The position numbers and the translations under genes were made by a program. The notes beneath the pieces were generated by a model, which saw only the letters and a list, made by a program, of their open reading frames with translations, ran no database searches and was not told the origin of the DNA. A DNA stretch of 13,601 bases from JAWOJF01 sp046481785 (GTDB lineage: Bacteria > Bacteroidota > Ignavibacteria > Ignavibacteriales > Ignavibacteriaceae). Positions within the stretch are counted from its first letter, which is position 1. The number at the start of each line of letters is the position of its first letter. Location of the stretch: the NCBI GenBank assembly GCA_046481785.1, contig JAWOJF010000298.1:1-13601 (forward strand), written 5' to 3'. This document shows, in pieces, positions 1-5,513 of this stretch.

Positions 1-2
1 AT

Positions 3-305
3 GATTTTTTAACCCTTTCAACTATACACTCGGCTAAGGGCTTGGAGTGGCATTCTGTTTTTGTTATTCACGCCGTAGATGGTTTTTTCCCTTCAAGCCG
101 CTCTGCAGAATCCCTGGAATCTTTAGAAGAAGAAAGAAGACTTATGTATGTTTCTGTAACCCGGGCAAAACAGAATCTGTTTATTTCATACCCAATGAAT
201 TTATTTGACAGGGAAGCAGGAACCACATTGTCAAAACCATCAAGATTCATTTCTGATATGAATCCAGGCCTGGCAGATGGTTATTTGCTGGATGATGAGT
301 TTTAA
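3..305 (+). CDS. UvrD/PcrA-type superfamily 1 DNA helicase, C-terminal fragment
   Basis: The window opens inside this gene, so only about the last 100 residues are present. The frame is open from base 3. It reads TIHSAKGLEW, the helicase motif V region of the UvrD/PcrA/Rep family, at about 21-50, and later EEERRLMYVSVTRAK (about 126-170), which is motif VI with the arginine that contacts ATP. These motifs belong to the second RecA-like domain and couple ATP hydrolysis to 3'-5' strand translocation. The protein ends soon after motif VI with an acidic DDEF tail, so it lacks the long C-terminal extension of PcrA/UvrD. A role in DNA repair or replication restart is inferred from the family; the fragment cannot separate UvrD, PcrA or Rep subtypes. 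The TTG at base 42 is an internal leucine codon and not the start. Confidence 0.9.
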   Translation, partial: DFLTLSTIHSAKGLEWHSVFVIHAVDGFFPSSRSAESLESLEEERRLMYVSVTRAKQNLFISYPMNLFDREAGTTLSKPSRFISDMNPGLADGYLLDDEF

Positions 306-738
306 TAGCATAAAAAGAGATGATAAACTTAAAAAATGTCACCTCTATATTGCTGTTCAAATTAAAATTATTATTGATAATAATATTCCTAACTAGAGGC
401 AGAATCCGGATTTTTTTTATTATCATAAAATCGATCCTCATCTGTCGTCCCTACGGGACTTTATTTCATTCTGTTAATTTATTATTCTATAAACGTTTAA
501 TCCCTACGAGATTTTAATCTCTGCGGAATTGAATAATTACAGGAATACAAGGACTTATACCATAAACAGTAACTATATGTTTAGGTAATATTATATTGTT
601 GTTTTAAGTCCCGTCAGGGACGTTATGTTTATAGATATAGGTAATCTCAATATTTACAAGTTCCGTAGGAACGAAACAAATTATTATTTTGGACAGATAT
701 GCACCTCTTATCTTCTAACGCTAATTTAAGATATTAAC
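306..738. other. Non-coding gap with a REP-like repeat cluster
   Basis: No credible gene lies here. The first 120 bases are AT-rich. They contain GATAATAA at 376-383 matched by TTATTATC at 417-424, with a T-run at 411-418; this could be a weak terminator for the helicase gene. From 447 to 673 there are five short related hairpins, listed separately. I see no Shine-Dalgarno sequence and no convincing promoter ahead of the glycosyltransferase start at 739. Short open frames crossing this stretch have low-complexity translations and are judged spurious. Confidence 0.7.
447..673. repeat. Cluster of five REP-like palindromes, partly in inverted orientation
   Basis: Five small hairpins share the plan purine-T-Y-C-C, 3-4 nt loop, G-G-R-A-Y. 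They are GTCCC-TAC-GGGAC (447-459), an imperfect AATCCCTACGAGATT (499-513), an imperfect AATCTCTGCGGAATT (516-530), GTCCC-GTCA-GGGAC (608-621) and GTTCC-GTA-GGAAC (660-672). The flanks are also conserved: TCTATAAAC at 486-494 precedes the second hairpin, and its reverse complement GTTTATAGA at 627-635 follows the fourth. The second and fourth units are therefore copies in opposite orientation, as in REP/inverted-REP pairs. No transposase of the REP-associated (Y1/RAYT) type is in the window to explain their spread. Confidence 0.65.
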
Positions 739-1803
739 ATGATTATTCTTCTTATTTTTTTTCTTGTTACTTTTCTAATTCTTTATATATCATTAAGAAA
801 ATTTTTAACCAAACCATCAAAAACTTCCTACAACCTGAATTTTTCAATAATTATTGCCGCAAAAAATGAAGGACGAAATATACCCGGCCTTATTGAATCT
901 TTAAAAAATCTTAATTATCCATCTGAAAAGTTTGAAGTAATAATTATTGATGATAATTCAAGCGACAATACATTTGAGCTTACGAAACAATTATCATCTG
1001 AGTTGAAAAACTTTTCGGTTATAGCAGCAGGAGATAATAAAAGATATCCTGGTAAAAAGGGTGCCCTGGATACCGGAATAAGCAAAGCTGAATATCCGTA
1101 TATTTTAATTACCGATGCAGATTGCATTCCTTCGGAGGACTGGTTAACGTATTATTCCGGCAGGTTTTCAGAAGGATATGATATTGTATTTGGACCTGCA
1201 CCATTTTATCAAACTAACTCATTGATGAACAAAATTTCATGCTTTGAAAATTTGAGGGCTTCACTCCTGGTGTTTGGTGCGGCTGAATTAAATTTTTCAT
1301 ACTCCGCAATGGCAAGAAATTTTGGATTTAAAAAATCATCATTTGAAAATATAGGCGGATATTCAAATACCGTTGAAACTTTAGGCGGGGATGATGACCT
1401 TTTATTAAGGGAAGCTGTAAAGCATAAAATGAAAATAGGAACAATTAACCATCCAGGGGCTTTCGTTTATTCAATAGCCAGAGAGAGTTTGGACAGGTAC
1501 CTGAAGCAGAAAAAAAGGCACACGAAAACCTCTCTTCATTATCTTCCCTCAAGACAATTATTATTAACCATCTGGCATACAATCAATATATTTGCCCTTT
1601 TTTATCCGCTCATATCAATGAATCCGGATTTTATACCCCTGTTCTTTTTAAAACTTTTTGCTGATTTCAGTATGGTCTCATTTTACCAGAAAAAATTTGG
1701 TTATACCTTTAGTATAACTGAGAAAATTTATTTACAGATATATTATGAAATTTTCCTTATAATTAATTTCTTTAATGCCCTGGTAAACAAAGATAAATGG
1801 TGA
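739..1803 (+). CDS. Membrane-anchored family 2 glycosyltransferase
   Basis: This 354-residue protein should transfer a sugar from a nucleotide-sugar donor to a lipid or polysaccharide acceptor at the inner face of the cytoplasmic membrane. Residues 1-18 form a hydrophobic N-terminal anchor. The GT-A catalytic domain follows: FSIIIAAKNEGRNIPGL at about 35-51, IIIDDNSSDNT at about 68-78 for nucleotide binding, and DAD at 126-128 as the metal-binding DXD motif. GGDDD at 216-220 is the likely catalytic-base region, and QKKRH at 257-261 resembles the QxxRW motif of processive enzymes. Hydrophobic segments at about 272-295, 298-315 and 332-348 suggest further membrane contact. The start is the first ATG of the frame and has no Shine-Dalgarno sequence. 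The sugar, the acceptor and the pathway cannot be read from the sequence. No other cell-envelope biosynthesis gene is adjacent. Confidence 0.88.
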   Translation: MIILLIFFLVTFLILYISLRKFLTKPSKTSYNLNFSIIIAAKNEGRNIPGLIESLKNLNYPSEKFEVIIIDDNSSDNTFELTKQLSSELKNFSVIAAGDNKRYPGKKGALDTGISKAEYPYILITDADCIPSEDWLTYYSGRFSEGYDIVFGPAPFYQTNSLMNKISCFENLRASLLVFGAAELNFSYSAMARNFGFKKSSFENIGGYSNTVETLGGDDDLLLREAVKHKMKIGTINHPGAFVYSIARESLDRYLKQKKRHTKTSLHYLPSRQLLLTIWHTINIFALFYPLISMNPDFIPLFFLKLFADFSMVSFYQKKFGYTFSITEKIYLQIYYEIFLIINFFNALVNKDKW

Positions 1804-1824
1804 TCCTCTTCTTTAATTATTCCG

Positions 1825-1855
1825 TTTGATTTGAAAAACAAAAAACATATTTTTG
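1825..1855 (+). promoter_or_regulatory. Putative Bacteroidetes-type promoter of the cytidine deaminase gene
   Basis: TTTG at 1825-1828 is separated by 19 nt from TATTTTTG at 1848-1855. This matches the Bacteroidetes primary sigma factor consensus (-33 TTTG, about 19-20 nt, -7 TAnnTTTG). Transcription would start at about 1861-1863, giving a leader of only about 15 nt before the ATG at 1877, with no Shine-Dalgarno sequence. It probably drives the start of the nucleoside-salvage block. Confidence 0.55.
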
Positions 1856-1876
1856 AACCAATTAAATTTTGATTGA

Positions 1877-2269
1877 ATGGATTATTCTACATTAGCCGCA
1901 AAAGCAATTGAAGCAAAACAGAAAGCATTACCCACCTACTCAGGTTTCCATGTTGGAGCAGCAATATTAACAGATGATGGGAAAGTGTTTCTGGGGTGCA
2001 ATATAGAATCAAGTTCATACAGCCTTACTATTTGTGCCGAAAGAACAGCAATATTTAAGGCAATATCGGAAGGGGAGAGGAAATTTAAGGCAATAGCACT
2101 TGCCAGTGACCATCCTGATTTCATTTCCCCCTGCGGCGCCTGCAGACAAGTCATCAGCGATCTCTGTGGTAATATTGATGTTGTAATGATAAATCATAAA
2201 AATGAATTAAAAATTAGTAAGGTTTCTGACCTGCTGCCTTTTGCATTTAATGATGAGAAACTGAGATAG
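1877..2269 (+). CDS. cdd: Cytidine deaminase
   Basis: This enzyme hydrolytically deaminates cytidine and deoxycytidine to uridine and deoxyuridine in the cytoplasm as part of pyrimidine salvage. At 130 residues it matches the short, homotetrameric, zinc-dependent form. The zinc and catalytic signature is complete: C53-A-E55-R in the TICAER segment, where Glu55 is the proton shuttle, and P85-C86-G-A-C89-R in PCGACR, giving three cysteine zinc ligands. The substrate-binding NIE stretch is at 42-44. The ATG at 1877 gives the normal family N-terminus (YSTLAAKAIEAKQKAL, then PTYSGFHVGAAI) and lies just behind a good promoter-like sequence. It is followed by thymidine kinase after a 115-base gap containing palindromic repeats. 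Its product deoxyuridine can be a substrate of the neighbouring kinase. Confidence 0.96.
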   Translation: MDYSTLAAKAIEAKQKALPTYSGFHVGAAILTDDGKVFLGCNIESSSYSLTICAERTAIFKAISEGERKFKAIALASDHPDFISPCGACRQVISDLCGNIDVVMINHKNELKISKVSDLLPFAFNDEKLR

Positions 2270-2283
2270 CCGCCAAGAGCAAG

Positions 2284-2337
2284 CCTGCCTGCCGCAGGCA
2301 GGAGCAAGAGTAAGAACAAGCCTGCCTGCGCAGGCAG
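2284..2337. repeat. Pair of CCTGCCTGC palindromic repeats
   Basis: Two GC-rich palindromes lie in the gap between cdd and tdk. The first, at 2284-2302, has 9-bp arms CCTGCCTGC/GCAGGCAGG around one base. The second, at 2322-2337, is the uninterrupted palindrome CTGCCTGC-GCAGGCAG. Both follow a purine-rich lead ending in CAAG, so the copies are in the same orientation. Their base composition is far more GC-rich than the surroundings, which suggests an inserted repeat family. No T-run follows, so they are not standard terminators, though they may slow or attenuate transcription into tdk. Confidence 0.75.
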
Positions 2338-2384
2338 AAGTAGTGATCAGTAAACACAATTAAAAACATAATAATAATACAGTA

Positions 2385-2969
2385 ATGACACTTTTCGAAT
2401 CTACATCTCCGCACTCAATGCCAAAAGATACGGGCTGGATAGAGGTTATTGCAGGCTGTATGTTCAGCGGCAAAACCGAGGAATTAATCAGGCGCCTCAG
2501 AAGAGCACAGATAGCAAAACAATCGGTTAAAATATTTAAACCCAAAATTGATAACCGTTATTCTGATTCTAAAATAGTTTCTCATAGTGAACAGTCACTT
2601 CCATCCGTAATTATTGAAGATCCGATTGAGATAATAAATAATTCACATGATGCACAGGTAATAGGCATTGATGAAGCACAGTTTTTTTCTTCGGATATAG
2701 TAGCAATATGTAATAAACTTGCTAATGAAGGTAAAAGGGTAATAGTAGCGGGGCTTGACCAGGATTACCGCGGCAATCCGTTTGAACCCATGCCTCAGCT
2801 TCTTGCAATTGCTGAATATATTACAAAAACCCTTGCCATATGTATGGTTTGCGGAAATCCTGCAGATAAAACACAAAGGAAAACAGAATCGTCAGAAAGA
2901 GTTGTTGTGGGGGCTGCAGATATATATGAAGCCAGATGCAGAAAATGCCATTTTGTTCCCAGTGAGTGA
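2385..2969 (+). CDS. tdk: Thymidine kinase, TK1-like type II
   Basis: The enzyme phosphorylates thymidine (and deoxyuridine) with ATP to dTMP/dUMP in the cytoplasm, feeding DNA synthesis. The 194-residue length is normal for the family. The Walker A loop GCMFSGKT is at 24-31. The DEAQF motif at 96-100 carries the Walker B aspartate and the catalytic base Glu97. The structural zinc site is made of C153-x2-C156 and C185-x2-C188. The late YEARCRKC segment belongs to the lasso that closes over thymidine. The ATG at 2385 gives about 16 residues before the conserved GWIEVIAG core; Met12 (base 2418) is a possible later start, and neither has a clear ribosome-binding site. It sits between cdd and nupC on the same strand and is probably co-transcribed with them. 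Confidence 0.95.
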   Translation: MTLFESTSPHSMPKDTGWIEVIAGCMFSGKTEELIRRLRRAQIAKQSVKIFKPKIDNRYSDSKIVSHSEQSLPSVIIEDPIEIINNSHDAQVIGIDEAQFFSSDIVAICNKLANEGKRVIVAGLDQDYRGNPFEPMPQLLAIAEYITKTLAICMVCGNPADKTQRKTESSERVVVGAADIYEARCRKCHFVPSE

Positions 2970-2983
2970 GGGGTTTAAAAAAA

Positions 2984-3006
2984 TTAAAAATTAAAAATTA
3001 AAAATT
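2984..3006. repeat. Short AT-rich tandem repeat (7-bp unit)
   Basis: Just after the tdk stop, the heptamer TTAAAAA occurs three times in a row (2984-2990, 2991-2997, 2998-3004) plus two further bases, preceded by a run of seven A at 2977-2983. Later in the same gap lies the perfect 10-bp palindrome CTCAATTGAG at 3033-3042. No function is evident. Slippage-prone sequence is the simplest reading. Confidence 0.6.
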
Positions 3007-3120
3007 GAGGAACGGAGATACTTGTTCTAAAACTCAATTGAGGTTTGCTTAATAAACGATTGCAAAGAATATTAAACAGCAGGAATATCAGTTAAGAATT
3101 TTTAATTGGATTTTCCTTCC

Positions 3121-3124
3121 GAGG
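3121..3124 (+). promoter_or_regulatory. Ribosome-binding site that decides the nupC start
   Basis: GAGG lies 5 nt before the ATG at 3130. The frame is open further upstream to a TTG at 3106, but that codon has no such site, so 3130 is the preferred start. Confidence 0.55.
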
Positions 3125-3129
3125 TAAAT

Positions 3130-4482
3130 ATGGATTTTGTCTCTCTCTTCAGAGGAATTTTAGGGGTTGCTGTTATTATTGGAATTGCCTTCCTTCTTTC
3201 AAATAATAAAAAAAGTATTAATTGGAGATTAGTAGCCGGGGGCTTCATACTTCAAATTATTTTTGCAATACTGATTATTAAGGGAGATAATCTCCGTTCA
3301 GTGTTTTTTATGCTTGCCTGGCCAAAGGATTTTTTTCACTGGGTGAGTGGTTTTTTTGTTTTAGTTCTCAATTTTACCTCAGAGGGGGCTAAGTTTGTTT
3401 TCGGGCCCCTGGCATTAGGTCCGGGTACTGAAGGCAGTCTGGGAATGTTTTTTGCTTTTCAGGTACTTCCTACCATTATATTTTTTGCCAGCCTGATGTC
3501 TATACTTTATTATCTGGGAATTATGCAGCGGATTGTACAGGTGATGGCATTGATAATGGCAAAAGTAATGGGTACAAGCGGTGCGGAATCTCTTTCTTGT
3601 ACAGCAAATATATTTGTCGGCCAAACAGAAGCACCTCTGATGATCAAACCTTTTATTAAAGGAATGACACAGAGTGAAATTCTTACAATAATGGTAGGTG
3701 GAATGGCAACAATTGCCGGCGGTGTTATGGCAGCATATATCCAAATACTTGGAAGTTCATATGCCCAGTCCTTAAATCTTCCGTTACTGCAGGCGCAGCA
3801 TATGTTTGCCACACATTTACTTGGAGCAAGTGTAATGGCAGCGCCGGCTGCACTGGCAATCTCTAAAATACTTTTTCCTGAAACCGGTGATCCGGAGACA
3901 AAAGGTACCGTTAAAGTTAATGTTGAAAAAAATGCCTCCAATGTTGTGGAAGCTGCTGCGGTTGGAGCTACAGACGGCTTAAAATTGGCACTAAATGTCG
4001 GCGCTATGCTTATTGCCTTTATTGCAATTATTGCCCTGATCAATTTCTTATTGCTTCAGTTTGGCGACTTAATTGGTGCAAACGAATATCTTAAAAATAC
4101 ATTCGGACAACCTCTCAGCTTTCAATTAATTATAGGCCTGGTTCTTCAGTATCTTGCTTTTAGTATTGGGGTTCCATGGCAGGATGCTTTAAACTTTGGG
4201 AGCCTTATAGGTACAAAAGTTGTACTAAATGAATTTGTTGCATACCTTGAAATGGGTAATCTTATAGCGGCAAAAGTTTTAACTAATGAAAAATCAATAC
4301 TTATGGCAACTTATGCCCTGTGCGGTTTTGCAAATTTCAGCTCTATTGCAATACAGATTGGCGGAATAAGCCCCCTTGCGCCTTCAAGAAAATCCGATAT
4401 AGCAAGATTGGGTATAAAGGCTGTTATTGGCGGTTCGCTGGCAACTCTTACAACAGCTACATTAGCCGGAGTTTTATTTTAA
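3130..4482 (+). CDS. nupC: Concentrative nucleoside transporter, NupC/CNT family
   Basis: This is an inner-membrane symporter that brings nucleosides into the cell using a cation gradient (H+ or Na+; the ion is not resolved here). The product is 450 residues, slightly longer than E. coli NupC, and is hydrophobic almost throughout. The substrate-site motifs known from CNT structures are all present: GQTEAP at 164-169, the GTKVVLNEFVAYLEM helix with NEF at 367-369, and GFANFSS at 399-405. A polar loop at about 251-270 contains an ETGDPETKGTVK stretch. The ATG at 3130 is chosen because GAGG lies 5 nt upstream; starting at the TTG at 3106 would add eight residues. Placement between tdk and the purine nucleoside phosphorylase gene makes it the likely importer for the whole salvage block. 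Confidence 0.95.
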   Translation: MDFVSLFRGILGVAVIIGIAFLLSNNKKSINWRLVAGGFILQIIFAILIIKGDNLRSVFFMLAWPKDFFHWVSGFFVLVLNFTSEGAKFVFGPLALGPGTEGSLGMFFAFQVLPTIIFFASLMSILYYLGIMQRIVQVMALIMAKVMGTSGAESLSCTANIFVGQTEAPLMIKPFIKGMTQSEILTIMVGGMATIAGGVMAAYIQILGSSYAQSLNLPLLQAQHMFATHLLGASVMAAPAALAISKILFPETGDPETKGTVKVNVEKNASNVVEAAAVGATDGLKLALNVGAMLIAFIAIIALINFLLLQFGDLIGANEYLKNTFGQPLSFQLIIGLVLQYLAFSIGVPWQDALNFGSLIGTKVVLNEFVAYLEMGNLIAAKVLTNEKSILMATYALCGFANFSSIAIQIGGISPLAPSRKSDIARLGIKAVIGGSLATLTTATLAGVLF

Positions 4483-4500
4483 TAACTTTTATACTTTAAC

Positions 4501-4554
4501 TGTAGTGGCGTTCAACTGAACGCCACTACAGTTTAGAACGCCATTACAGTTTAG
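4501..4554. repeat. Perfect 30-bp palindrome followed by 18-bp direct repeats
   Basis: TGTAGTGGCGTTCA at 4501-4514 is exactly mirrored by TGAACGCCACTACA at 4517-4530 with only AC between them. The right arm then continues as an 18-bp direct repeat, GAACGCCACTACAGTTTA (4518-4535) and GAACGCCATTACAGTTTA (4536-4553, one mismatch), and a third partial GAACG reaches 4558. The element starts 18 bases after the nupC stop and its last partial copy ends two bases before the punA start codon. It could act as a strong hairpin between the two genes, but no T-run follows, so a factor-independent terminator is not supported. Confidence 0.8.
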
Positions 4555-4560
4555 AACGTT

Positions 4561-5382
4561 ATGATAGATTTAAATTTTAAATACAAAGATTTAACCGGGC
4601 AAATAAAATCAATTTCTCCGTTTGAACCCGAACTTGCTTTAATTTTAGGGAGCGGATTAGGAGATTTTGCTGATAAGATTAATATAATAAAATCAGTAAA
4701 TACCGGAGAGTTTCCCGGTTATCCGCCGTCTACTATTGCGGGGCATGCAGGAAAAATTCATTTTGCCGAGTATGAGGGAAAAAAGCTAATAATTTTTCAG
4801 GGAAGAATTCATTTTTACGAAGGATACAAAATTTATGAATGTATCCTTCCGGTTTGGATTACTTATAAGCTGAACTGCAAAAAAATGTTTATTACCAATG
4901 CGGCGGGGGGAATAAACTTTAATTTTAAACCCGGAGATTTAATGCTGGCAAATTCTTTTATTGGAATGAGCATTAAAAAAGAATTAACATATTTAACCGG
5001 TCTTTCTTCCATTGAAATAAAGAACATGTCACTTGATTTTCCTTCCGGATATTTTAACAACATAATAAAAAAAGCAGCGCTTGATGAAAAAATTGAATTA
5101 AAGGAGGGGGTTTACTGGTACACAAAAGGGCCCAGCTATGAAACTCCTGCAGAAATAAAAATGATGAGAATACTTGGCGCCGATGCAGTTGGAATGTCTA
5201 CAGTGCATGAAGCGGCTTTTTCGGCATATCTTGGGATGGCTGTTTCGTCGGTAACGTGTATTACTAATTTTGGTTCAGGTATTTCCCCCAAAAAACTTTC
5301 ACATCTCGAAGTAACGGAAACGGCTAATCTGGTAACTGAAAAGTTTGAAAAACTGGTTAAAAGAATAATTAAAACCCTGTAA
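4561..5382 (+). CDS. punA: Purine nucleoside phosphorylase, class I trimeric type
   Basis: The enzyme splits inosine and guanosine (and the deoxy forms) with phosphate into the free base and (deoxy)ribose-1-phosphate in the cytoplasm. The length, 273 residues, is typical. Active-site elements appear in order: the phosphate loop GSGLG at 30-34, GHAG with His62, GRIHFYEGY at 81-89 (phosphate and ribose contacts), TNAAGG at 112-117, GPSYET at 190-195 with Glu194 for the purine, GMST at 211-214 and TN at 235-236 with Asn236. His248 fits the 5'-hydroxyl contact. Asparagine rather than aspartate at 236 favours a 6-oxopurine phosphorylase over methylthioadenosine phosphorylase. It follows nupC after 78 bases filled by a palindromic repeat that abuts the start codon, leaving no Shine-Dalgarno sequence. 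No other methionine before the core offers a better start. Confidence 0.94.
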   Translation: MIDLNFKYKDLTGQIKSISPFEPELALILGSGLGDFADKINIIKSVNTGEFPGYPPSTIAGHAGKIHFAEYEGKKLIIFQGRIHFYEGYKIYECILPVWITYKLNCKKMFITNAAGGINFNFKPGDLMLANSFIGMSIKKELTYLTGLSSIEIKNMSLDFPSGYFNNIIKKAALDEKIELKEGVYWYTKGPSYETPAEIKMMRILGADAVGMSTVHEAAFSAYLGMAVSSVTCITNFGSGISPKKLSHLEVTETANLVTEKFEKLVKRIIKTL

Positions 5383-5440
5383 GTGAAGAATTTCCACCCA
5401 CATTTTAAGAATCCTTTTACTCTTTTATATAGTGTTTTTA

Positions 5441-5472
5441 TTTGACTTTATTAGCCTTAACTGGTAATTTTA
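5441..5472 (+). promoter_or_regulatory. Possible promoter of secDF
   Basis: TTTG at 5441-5444 lies 20 nt before TAATTTTA at 5465-5472, which matches the Bacteroidetes -7 consensus TAnnTTTG except in the last base. The first element also reads as TTGACT, a good -35 box. It lies about 40 bases ahead of the secD ATG. This is pattern matching only. Confidence 0.35.
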
Positions 5473-5513
5473 ACAGCTAATTATTTTAAAAAATCAATAT
5501 TGTAAAGCAAAAC

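Noticed and set aside
247..517. Short open frames over the gap after the helicase
   Set aside because: Their translations are low-complexity Ile/Asn/Lys-rich sequences running through palindromic repeats, with no credible start sites.
2284..2302. Intrinsic terminator after cdd
   Set aside because: The stem is strong but the loop would be a single base and no T-run follows. It is better explained as a repeat element.
3106..3129. TTG start eight codons upstream of nupC
   Set aside because: The ATG at 3130 has GAGG at proper spacing and gives the usual family N-terminus.
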